This document shows, piece after piece, positions 55,757 to 62,918 of a stretch of DNA of 64,000 nt (the first letter of the stretch is position 1; each line of letters begins with the position of its first letter). The notes beneath the pieces are model-generated. The model was given only the letters and a program-made list of their open reading frames with translations, was not told the DNA's origin and ran no database searches. The position numbers and the translations under genes are program-made. The stretch lies in NCBI RefSeq assembly GCF_000730565.1, contig NZ_BBIQ01000007.1, positions 124,001-188,000 on the forward strand, read 5' to 3'. The stretch comes from Pseudomonas fulva NBRC 16637 = DSM 17717 (lineage in GTDB: Bacteria; Pseudomonadota; Gammaproteobacteria; Pseudomonadales; Pseudomonadaceae).

Positions 55757-56955
55757 GCCGTTGCCTTGAAATACTCGGCCAACCGGGCCGCCTCAGTGTC
55801 GACATCATGCCGTTCCAATACCCGAGCATGGCCGGCTGCGCCCATGCGCTGCAGCGCCTCGACGGGCTGCTGGAGGCACTCGGCGATGGCTTCGGTCAAT
55901 TGTTCGACGTCGCCCGCCGGCACCAGCCAGCCGTTCTCGCCGGGGCGCACCAGCTCGGGGATACCTGCCACGTAGGTGCTCAGCACTGGACGGCGCAGCG
56001 CCATGGCTTCCATCAAGACCACGGGTAGCCCTTCGGCAAAACTGGGCAGCACCAGGGCACGCGCCGCCAGGATGTGCTCGCGCACTTGCGCACTGCCAAT
56101 CCAGCCAGTGATGCGCACCTGGTGCTGCAAGCCATGATGGGCGATCAACCGTTCTATCTCCCCACGCAGCTCGCCATCACCGGCCAGCACCAGTTCGAAG
56201 GCGATGGCACGCGCCGCCAAACGGGAGGCAGCTTCGAGCAACAGCAACTGGCCTTTCTGCTCGCACAGGCGACCCACGCAAACCAGTCTCGGCGCCTGGG
56301 GTATCGCCACGCTAGGCACTTCATGAAACGCACGCTCCAGACCGCAATGCACTACCTTGACCTTTGGCCAGTGGGCGTGCGCCACCCAGCGATACAGCTG
56401 ACTGCGTCCGTAGGCACTGACCGCTGCCACGAAAGCGGCTCGGTCGACCTTTTCGCCTAGGTGCAGGAACTGCGGTTTGTCGAACTCCTCCGGTCCGTGA
56501 ACAGTGAAGCTGAAAGGCGGCCCACCCAGTGCATGGACGAGCATGACGACCTCAGCGGAGTTGGTGCCAAAGTGGGCATGGACGTGGGAGGCCCCGCTTT
56601 GCTGCAGCCAGAGCAGTACCTGACAGGCTTCGGCCAGGTACACCAAATGATACGGCCAGGTGCGGTCCGCCCTGTATCCCATGCGCAAGGCCAGGTTCAG
56701 GGTGTGCAGGAACCGCCGTGGCTGTGCCCGCAGCACGTGCCAGAGGGGTTTGAGCAAACCCGACAGCCCTTGCTGCAGCACATAAACCGTTTTGGCTTTC
56801 TCGCAGTCGTCCTCGGGATCCTGCACCTCGGCGTCCCATCCGCGCAGGGCAATGCGCTGTACCGTAATGCCCAGGCGTTCAAGCGCCAGGATTTCGCGCC
56901 GTATGAAACTGTGACTCACTTTCGGGTACTGATTGACGAAGTAAGCAATACGCAT
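55753..56955 (-). CDS. GT4 glycosyltransferase, WcaL-like
   Basis: A 400-residue GT-B enzyme. The N terminus, MRIAYFVNQYPKVSHSFIRREILALERLG, is typical of the colanic acid WcaL/AmsK group. The C-terminal domain has GRLCEQKGQLLLLEA and the EX7E catalytic motif in FAEGLPVVLMEAMA near residue 310. It probably adds a hexose to the lipid-linked repeat unit on the cytoplasmic face of the membrane. It overlaps the next gene (ATGA) and is 49 bp downstream of the DUF535 gene. Confidence 0.9.
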   Translation of the reverse strand: MRIAYFVNQYPKVSHSFIRREILALERLGITVQRIALRGWDAEVQDPEDDCEKAKTVYVLQQGLSGLLKPLWHVLRAQPRRFLHTLNLALRMGYRADRTWPYHLVYLAEACQVLLWLQQSGASHVHAHFGTNSAEVVMLVHALGGPPFSFTVHGPEEFDKPQFLHLGEKVDRAAFVAAVSAYGRSQLYRWVAHAHWPKVKVVHCGLERAFHEVPSVAIPQAPRLVCVGRLCEQKGQLLLLEAASRLAARAIAFELVLAGDGELRGEIERLIAHHGLQHQVRITGWIGSAQVREHILAARALVLPSFAEGLPVVLMEAMALRRPVLSTYVAGIPELVRPGENGWLVPAGDVEQLTEAIAECLQQPVEALQRMGAAGHARVLERHDVDTEAARLAEYFKATA

Positions 56956-57004
56956 ACAAATCCAGATCCAAACCCGCTTGATGACCCCCCGCGCCCGACA
57001 AGCC

Positions 57005-58009
57005 TTATGAACGGCCTTCTGTCAGGGGCGGAGCGTCCACTGCCGATGCATGCCCAGCGCATGCATCCCCTTGTAGTTCTTGTAGTTCATGGTTCCCGGC
57101 AGCGCCTGCCAAAGCCTCGTGCATGCGCGTGAAAACATCGTCGAGCAACGCCTGCCGGCGGCGGTACATGGCCCGTTTCTTGGCGGGAATATCCGAATCG
57201 GCGCGCTGTGCAGCCACCAGGGGCAGCTCGAAGAAACCGTTGCCGGGCGTCGGTTGGCCGCCGTGCTCCTGCCAGATAGCATCGTAGTCGGCCGCCAGTT
57301 CCCGGGCGGTGTCGGCGCCAAAATAAGGATGACGGTGGTGCCTGCAACGGTCGCTGACGGCCAGTATGCGATCGACCGAAAGCGAGCGCGCCAGGCATTT
57401 GAGCGCTTCGAGCACCAGGCTGCGCGGGCGCAGGCCTTCGAAATGCTTGGTCAGGTCGCGATAGATGGACAGGGATGTTTCGCTGTCGATGCCTTTGTGG
57501 ATGCCTTGCACCGCGCCAATGAACAGCGTCAACGTGTTTGCGTCCCTGCACAGGGTGAAGGCGAGTGACGCGACCCGCAGGTCGCCCTGAAACAGGTTCA
57601 GGACCAACTCGCCTTCGCGTTTGAACCAGATCGGCCGGTCCAGTACCAGGCTGCAAGCGGGTGAATGATCCCCCAGGTCGCACAACACACGGCGTTCATC
57701 GCGGCCTGTGACCAGAAGCCCCGGCGCTTGTGCAGTCACCACTTCGAAATGCGAGGCCACGGCATCTAACCGTTGGGCCACGCTCCAGGCACTACTGATG
57801 TAGGGCCATTGCACCATGCCCAGCGCGTCGTCGCCCATGCGCTGGCGCCATTGTGGGCCCAGTGCAGTCGTCATGCGTCCCATGAAGCGCACAAGCGCGT
57901 GGCGATGGCTCATCATCAGCAGGGCCAGCGCGCACTTGCTCTTCACGGCGCGCGGGGTGAAACCGGGTTGCAACGTCGATACGCGGGTCACGAGGCGGAC
58001 AAGCATCAT
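57005..58009 (-). CDS. DUF535 (VirK/YbjX) protein in exopolysaccharide cluster
   Basis: A 334-residue protein of the VirK/YbjX family (DUF535). Recognisable pieces are the middle block LTLFIGAVQGIHKGIDSE, the segment SLVLEALKCLARSLSVDRILAVSD, and the C-terminal IPAKKRAMYRRRQALLDDV. There is no signal peptide or membrane segment. Family members in enterobacteria are associated with virulence and with envelope or lipid A phenotypes, and their biochemical activity is not settled. It sits between two glycosyltransferases, 9 bp after the stop of the upstream one, so it is part of the operon. A role in polysaccharide assembly or acyl transfer would be a guess. Confidence 0.82.
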   Translation of the reverse strand: MMLVRLVTRVSTLQPGFTPRAVKSKCALALLMMSHRHALVRFMGRMTTALGPQWRQRMGDDALGMVQWPYISSAWSVAQRLDAVASHFEVVTAQAPGLLVTGRDERRVLCDLGDHSPACSLVLDRPIWFKREGELVLNLFQGDLRVASLAFTLCRDANTLTLFIGAVQGIHKGIDSETSLSIYRDLTKHFEGLRPRSLVLEALKCLARSLSVDRILAVSDRCRHHRHPYFGADTARELAADYDAIWQEHGGQPTPGNGFFELPLVAAQRADSDIPAKKRAMYRRRQALLDDVFTRMHEALAGAAGNHELQELQGDACAGHASAVDAPPLTEGRS

Positions 58010-58018
58010 GGGGTCATC

Positions 58019-59005
58019 TCACTTGTACTCGATCAGCGCTGATTTGCCGGGCAACAGCCGCTGGCGCCAGAATTTGAGTTGGCCCACTGCCTCTGGGAAC
58101 TTGCCCAGCACCAGAAACAAGGCCTGCAACCTGCGTTGCCGGGGCGCCAGGGCGCCACGCCTGGCCAACCGCAGGATTTGCAGTGGGTACAGCAGCAAGA
58201 GCGCCAGCCCCCCTGCCCCGAACATCAGACAAGCCAACAGTGTCAGCAGCGGAATCCCCAGCCCCCAGACCCAGGCACGGCGGGACTCACGCACCCAGTG
58301 CCGCTCGGGTGCAGCACCGTGCAACCAAGCGCCTTCGGCATAGGCGTAGCCGGCGCGCATGCTGCGTCGCCACCATTGGCTGAAGCGCGTCATGGCCGCA
58401 TCGTGCAGGGTCATTTCGGCGTCCAGGCGCCAGACTTTCCAGCCCGCGGCTCGCAAACGCACGCACAGTTCCGGCTCTTCGCCGGCAATCAGCCCCGTCC
58501 GGAAGCCCCCTACGCTGGCGAACGCCTGGGCGCGCATCAACGCGTCACCGCCACAGGCCTTGGCTTGTCCAACCGGGGTGTCCCACTCCAGGTCGCACAA
58601 CTGGTTGTACACGCTTTGCTGGGCAAACCGCTCGCGCCGCCGCCCACAGACCACCGCCACCTGCGCGTGCCGTTGCAGGAAGGCGTGGGCAGTGGGCAAC
58701 CACTGGGGGTCGATCTCGCAGTCGCCATCAACGAACTGCACCATGTTCAGGCCAGGCTGCAGCTGGTGCAGCCGGGCGAAACCTTCGTTGCGCGCGCGGG
58801 CGGCGGTGAATGGAATGCTCAAGTCCAAGGCCAGGACGTGCACATCCAACTGATGCGCGAGCTGAACCGAGCCATCGGTCGAACCGGAATCCACGTACAC
58901 CACCGTATCGACACGGGCCACCAGCGCACGCAGGCAGCGCTCCAGGCGCTGGCCCTCGTTGCGACCGATCACCACGACGCCGACCGCCTCCAGTTGTGTG
59001 CTCAC
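58019..59005 (-). CDS. GT2 glycosyltransferase
   Basis: A 328-residue family 2 enzyme. The GT-A core shows GVVVIGRNEGQRLERCLRAL, VVYVDSGSTDGSV, FVDGDCEIDPQWL (metal-binding DGD) and GGDALMRAQAFASVGGF, with EEPELCVRLRAAGW further on. One or two hydrophobic segments occur near residues 245-285 (WGLGIPLLTLLACLMFGAG). It resembles transferases of succinoglycan-type clusters that act on lipid-linked intermediates. The GTG start overlaps the acyltransferase stop as GTGA, fixing the start. The sugar is unknown. Confidence 0.88.
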   Translation of the reverse strand: MSTQLEAVGVVVIGRNEGQRLERCLRALVARVDTVVYVDSGSTDGSVQLAHQLDVHVLALDLSIPFTAARARNEGFARLHQLQPGLNMVQFVDGDCEIDPQWLPTAHAFLQRHAQVAVVCGRRRERFAQQSVYNQLCDLEWDTPVGQAKACGGDALMRAQAFASVGGFRTGLIAGEEPELCVRLRAAGWKVWRLDAEMTLHDAAMTRFSQWWRRSMRAGYAYAEGAWLHGAAPERHWVRESRRAWVWGLGIPLLTLLACLMFGAGGLALLLLYPLQILRLARRGALAPRQRRLQALFLVLGKFPEAVGQLKFWRQRLLPGKSALIEYK

Positions 59006-59526
59006 GGCATCACCTGCGTCGCGGGGCTGTGCCTGGGCTTGATCACGGCCGGCACGCCGACCGCAATGCAGTTGTCCGGCACATCCACCAGCACGACCGC
59101 ATTGGCGCCGATCACCACATTGTTACCAATGCGTATATCGCCCAGGATCTTGGCGCCGGTGCCAATGTCGACATTGTTGCCGAACACGGGCGCCACAGGC
59201 CGATCGACCTGCTTGAGCCCCACCACCACACCGTTGCGAATGCGGCAGTCGTCACCGAACCGGGCATAGCCGCTGACGATGATGCCGCCGAAATGATCGA
59301 TGACGAAATGCCGGCCCACTACCGCCTCGCAGGGCAGTTCGACCCCGGTCAGGATCTGTACCAGCTTGAACAACACCTTGTAGACCAGCGAACAGAGCTT
59401 GCGCAGCGGGGCGGGCCTCACGCCATAGCGCCAGCGGCCAAATCGGTAGACCAGCATCACCCAGAACCCCTGGGCTCCCCAATCGCCCCCATGGGCCCGC
59501 AAATCGGCACGAATATTCTCGAACAT
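59002..59526 (-). CDS. Hexapeptide-repeat serine acetyltransferase-like protein
   Basis: A 174-residue CysE-like acyltransferase with a short N-terminal helical part and a left-handed beta-helix (IDHFGGIIVSGYARFGDDCRIRNGVVVG, then VDIGTGAKILGDIRIGNNVVIGANAVVL) ending in VPAVIKP. In polysaccharide clusters such proteins O-acetylate sugars using acetyl-CoA in the cytoplasm. The ATG at 59526 begins MFENIRADLRAHGG, which is typical, and has AAGGT 10 nt upstream. A longer reading overlapping the previous gene is discarded. It lies 8 bp after the upstream glycosyltransferase stop. True serine acetyltransferase activity is unlikely given the context. Confidence 0.86.
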   Translation of the reverse strand: MFENIRADLRAHGGDWGAQGFWVMLVYRFGRWRYGVRPAPLRKLCSLVYKVLFKLVQILTGVELPCEAVVGRHFVIDHFGGIIVSGYARFGDDCRIRNGVVVGLKQVDRPVAPVFGNNVDIGTGAKILGDIRIGNNVVIGANAVVLVDVPDNCIAVGVPAVIKPRHSPATQVMP

Positions 59527-59534
59527 GGTGCGCA

Positions 59535-60488
59535 CTACCTTGTCGGCTGGGTGGCATAGCGGGTTTTGAACAGCAATGCCCACGTGGTGCGGCTGTGTAG
59601 CCAGCAGGCCCGCAAGGCCGCCCGCCCGCGCCGCTTGATCAAGGCCTTGAGCGCCAGTATCAGGTCACCCAGGCTCACCAGCAGCATATGCAGGGCAAGG
59701 CCGGCACGACCGTGGTGCTTGCGAAAGTACAGCAGCTCGCTTTCTATCTGGTAAGCGGATATCTGCCGGCTCGCGGCTTCGAGCTGGGCCACCGACTTGG
59801 AGCTCTCGCCGCCGATGTGCACCACCGTGGTGTGCGGGTAGAACACCACCTTCCAGCCCGCTGCCTTGACGCGCTTGCAGTGGTCGACTTCTTCGTAATA
59901 CAAAAAGAAACGGGGGTCGAACAGCCCGACCTGGTCGAGGACCTCACGGCGCACCAGGTAGAAACACCCAGGCAGCCAATCGCATTCGCGCACCGACCCA
60001 TGGTCCCAGCTCATGTCATCAACGCGCTGTACGCCGGGGACGAAGCGTTCCAGGCCGGTGCGGGCAAGAAACACGTTGAGCGGTGTCGGAAAATACCGGC
60101 AGCTCGGTTGCAGGCTGCCATCGCGACCTTCGAGCCGAACACCCAGCACGCCACACTCCGGGTGCGCCTGCATGTAGTCCAGGGTCTTGTGCAACGCGTC
60201 CTGGGCCACGAAAGCGTCGGTGTTGAGCAGCAGGGCGTATTGACCTTGCAGGTGGGTCAGCAACTGATTGTTGGCACGGCCAAACCCTACGTTCTGCCGA
60301 TTGCTCAGCACCAGCGCCTGAGGGCAGACCTGGGTCAAGCGGGCAAGTGAGTCGTCGGCCGAAGCGTTGTCCACCACCAGGTAGCGCGCCAGGTGCTCGC
60401 TGTCGGCGCTGCGCAAGGCATCGAACATGGGCTGCAGCAAACCGGCCGTATTGAAATTGACCACCATCACGTCCACCGGCTTAGCCAT
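59535..60488 (-). CDS. GT2 glycosyltransferase, rhamnosyltransferase-like
   Basis: A 317-residue family 2 enzyme with VDVMVVNFNTAGLLQPMFDAL, LVVDNASADDS, NVGFGRANNQ, LLNTDAFV (DxD-like) and the FFLYYEEVDHCKRVKAAGW block typical of the WbbL/rhamnosyltransferase group. A hydrophobic stretch lies near residue 270. It probably transfers a deoxyhexose or hexose to the repeat unit. It overlaps the upstream acyltransferase gene by 8 bases (ATGGCTAA), a sign of tight coupling. Confidence 0.88.
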   Translation of the reverse strand: MAKPVDVMVVNFNTAGLLQPMFDALRSADSEHLARYLVVDNASADDSLARLTQVCPQALVLSNRQNVGFGRANNQLLTHLQGQYALLLNTDAFVAQDALHKTLDYMQAHPECGVLGVRLEGRDGSLQPSCRYFPTPLNVFLARTGLERFVPGVQRVDDMSWDHGSVRECDWLPGCFYLVRREVLDQVGLFDPRFFLYYEEVDHCKRVKAAGWKVVFYPHTTVVHIGGESSKSVAQLEAASRQISAYQIESELLYFRKHHGRAGLALHMLLVSLGDLILALKALIKRRGRAALRACWLHSRTTWALLFKTRYATQPTR

Positions 60489-61098
60489 TGTCGCTGTCCC
60501 CGAAGAAGTACTGGCGCCGCTGGGCCATCAGCATGGGCTCCACCTGGGGGTCAAAAGCGCCCTTGCGCTGCTTGACGATGTCGATCCAGGGATAGGCTTC
60601 GCAGCGGGCTTCCACCCGTTTGATCAGCGCATCGGTGGTGCAGATGAAGGCCGCCGGGTTACCGCCATAGACGGTGCCGGGCGGCACGTCCTTGGTCACC
60701 ACGGCCCCGGCGGCCACGACGGAGTCCGGCCCGATGGTCACGCGCGGCATGACGATTGCGCCGTGACCGATGAAGCAGTTGTCCTTGATGTCGATGAAGC
60801 CGACCGAGTCCAGGTGCTTGCCGAAGCGGTGCTCGATCAGCAGCACGACGCCGTCATGGCCGATGAGGGTGCAATCGGACAGGCCCACGCTGTTGCCAAT
60901 GCGCACCAGCGATGGGTCGGTCACGTTGCAACCCTGGTTGATGTAGACGTTGGTGCCCACCGAGTGAAAACCGCCCCAACGGGCCAGGTAGGTGCCCCAT
61001 TCCAGCCCCGCTGGGTTGCACATTTTCTTGTACAAACCGCGTGCCCGTCCCGTGCGGTGGGCATACTGCATTACGGCTCTGCGTATCCATCCCATCAT
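60481..61098 (-). CDS. Hexapeptide-repeat acyltransferase (WbbJ/WcaF type)
   Basis: A 205-residue left-handed beta-helix acyltransferase (VGTNVYINQGCNVTDPSLVRIGNSVGL, then NCFIGHGAIVMPRVTIGPDSVVAAGAVVTKDVPPG and VYGGNPA). The active-site region and the closing proline-rich loop are typical of maltose/galactoside O-acetyltransferase relatives. It probably O-acetylates a sugar of the exopolysaccharide. It is the first of two acyltransferases in the operon and overlaps the next gene. A gap of 104 bp separates it from the GMC oxidoreductase upstream, in which I see no clear promoter. Confidence 0.87.
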   Translation of the reverse strand: MMGWIRRAVMQYAHRTGRARGLYKKMCNPAGLEWGTYLARWGGFHSVGTNVYINQGCNVTDPSLVRIGNSVGLSDCTLIGHDGVVLLIEHRFGKHLDSVGFIDIKDNCFIGHGAIVMPRVTIGPDSVVAAGAVVTKDVPPGTVYGGNPAAFICTTDALIKRVEARCEAYPWIDIVKQRKGAFDPQVEPMLMAQRRQYFFGDSDNG

Positions 61099-61202
61099 GC
61101 TGCCTGGCCTCGCAATCGATGCAACCTGAGTTATCCCTGGGCGGCGCCGGTCTCGTTCTTGTGTGTGCTGACCGCCGCACCCCTTGTCCTAAAGCCGGTG
61201 AA

Positions 61203-62669
61203 TCACGCCGCGGCGCTCCTCTGGGCGCTCATGCGGGCATCGAGGTGTTCAGCCAGGCGCACGGCGAATTGCAACAGTGGCATGGTCGGGTTGGAGGCAC
61301 CGCCGGTGGCGAAGATGCTGCTGCCGGCTGCATACAGGTTGTCGGTGCCGAACACTTTGCAGTCGCGGTCCACCACCCCATGACGGGCGTCGGCGGCCAT
61401 GCGCGTGGTGCCCATGTGGTGGGCGTGCGGCGACAGCCTGAGCGGTATCGAGGTGTCGTAGACGAAGTCGTTGAGTTTGACGAACCCAAGGTTCTCCTTG
61501 GCCCACTGGGTCGCAAGTTCGGTGCCGATGCACTTGATCGTATGCCGGTCCTGCTCGTCGAGTACCCAGTTGACGTTGACCTTGGCCACGCCCAGCGCAT
61601 CCTTCTCGTCGAGCAACGAGATCCGGCTGTGCAGGCTTGGGAATTGTTCGATCATGGTGCTGATGATGCCATCGCCCGGGCAGCTGAAGCTGGCGACGAA
61701 GGCCACCTTGCTGGCCACGCCCATGTCACAGGCCAGGGTTTCCAGGAAGTACTTGACCTCGGCGGTACGGCCGTAGGTTTGCACGTCGGCCAGCAGGGCC
61801 GCGCGCACATTGCCCTTGCCGATCTTGAAATGCTCGATGAAGGCATCGGTGGTGTAGTACTCGCGCGGGTCGGGATCCAGCCCCGACTTGAGGATGAACG
61901 TGCCCATGTCGATGTTCAGGTGCTCCATGAAACAACGGCCCACCAAGCCGTCCTGGCTGATCACACCGGCCGCTGCCAGGGAGCTGCTGTTGAGCAGTTG
62001 CCGGGCGTTCTCGATGGCGCCTGCGGCGAGGATGAAATGCCGTGCGACCTGACGCTGGCGGTTGCCAGCGTAGTCCGACAACAGCACTGCCGCCAGCCGG
62101 CCAGAGGCGGGGTCGAATTCGAGGTCTACGCAGTTGCAGTTGATGAACACGTCCAGCCCTGGGGTTTGTTCCAAGGCGGTGGCGTACTTCTGGGCAAATC
62201 GGGTTGGGGTGCTGAGCAGGAAGCGGTCCGGTTCGAACTCGTCGCCGTCCAGGCCCGTGTTGATGGCATGAAAGTCGGCACCGGCGGGCAGGTCGACGAT
62301 GTCCATGGCGGCGGGCAGGTAGCGCGCGATTTCGGCGTACTCAATGGGCCAGCCCGGCAGGTCACCTGGCGGTGCGATGGAAAAGTCGGACGGGCTGAAG
62401 GGTCGGCACCGGCCTGCCCAATGGTTTGAAGTGCCGCCTAAATAACGTAGCCGGGTCTGCTCGGCATACAGCTGCAGCCCGCTGGAGGTGCAGGCATACA
62501 GCTCCTGAGAGCGAGGTGCGTAGTCATGGCCGCCCCCCTCGGCCAGCAGCACGCTCCAGCCTGCGGCCGCCAGGCGCAGCCCCAGCGTGATGCCGGCCGG
62601 GCCGGCGCCGATGATGCACACGTCGTAACTGTCGCGCAGCGTCTTGTGTTCCTGGAAATCGGTGATCAT
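61203..62669 (-). CDS. GMC-family FAD oxidoreductase in exopolysaccharide cluster
   Basis: A 488-residue flavoprotein. The FAD-binding Rossmann motif DVCIIGAGPAGITLGLRLAAAGWSVLLAEGG is at residues 15-45. The C terminus has the GMC signature HHMGTTRMAADARHGVVDRDCKVFGTDNLYAAGSSIFATGGASNPTMPLLQFAVRLAEHL. Family members oxidise alcohol groups of sugars, choline or other alcohols. It lacks its own signal peptide, but its start overlaps (ATGA) the stop of a 70-residue Tat-signal protein. That suggests export as a complex, as in bacterial glucose/gluconate dehydrogenases with a Tat-bearing small subunit. A substrate within the polysaccharide or its precursors is inferred from position only. No cytochrome subunit gene is nearby. 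Confidence 0.87.
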   Translation of the reverse strand: MITDFQEHKTLRDSYDVCIIGAGPAGITLGLRLAAAGWSVLLAEGGGHDYAPRSQELYACTSSGLQLYAEQTRLRYLGGTSNHWAGRCRPFSPSDFSIAPPGDLPGWPIEYAEIARYLPAAMDIVDLPAGADFHAINTGLDGDEFEPDRFLLSTPTRFAQKYATALEQTPGLDVFINCNCVDLEFDPASGRLAAVLLSDYAGNRQRQVARHFILAAGAIENARQLLNSSSLAAAGVISQDGLVGRCFMEHLNIDMGTFILKSGLDPDPREYYTTDAFIEHFKIGKGNVRAALLADVQTYGRTAEVKYFLETLACDMGVASKVAFVASFSCPGDGIISTMIEQFPSLHSRISLLDEKDALGVAKVNVNWVLDEQDRHTIKCIGTELATQWAKENLGFVKLNDFVYDTSIPLRLSPHAHHMGTTRMAADARHGVVDRDCKVFGTDNLYAAGSSIFATGGASNPTMPLLQFAVRLAEHLDARMSAQRSAAA

Positions 62670-62878
62670 GCCGACGGGCTCTTGAAATACTGAGACGGCA
62701 ATACCCAGCCATTGATGACCACGAACGCCTCATTGGCCTCGGCGGTGGGCCGGGGCAGCGTTTGGCCGGCGACCGCTGTCACTGGGCCCAGCACAGCGCC
62801 TGCCGCCCCCATCACCGCGCACCCCTTCAGAAAGCCCCTACGCCCTACTCGTGACGCACACACGCTCTGCTTGCCCAT
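62666..62878 (-). CDS. 70-residue Tat-signal protein paired with GMC oxidoreductase
   Basis: A 70-residue protein with a twin-arginine motif (GRRGFLKG, residues about 12-19), a hydrophobic stretch AVMGAAGAVLGPVTAVAG and a short mature part containing FVVINGWVLPSQYF. The ATG lies 40 bp downstream of the flippase gene's stop, and the stop overlaps the GMC gene start as ATGA. The small subunit of FAD dehydrogenases of the gluconate/glucose type has a similar Tat leader and carries the flavin subunit through the Tat system, but it is usually much longer (around 150-250 residues). This looks like a minimal version or remnant. The reading frame is supported by the motif and the coupling. Confidence 0.75.
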   Translation of the reverse strand: MGKQSVCASRVGRRGFLKGCAVMGAAGAVLGPVTAVAGQTLPRPTAEANEAFVVINGWVLPSQYFKSPSA

Positions 62879-62918
62879 GATTACCTGGCCATCCTCACGA
62901 AATTCCTACAGGTCGCGC

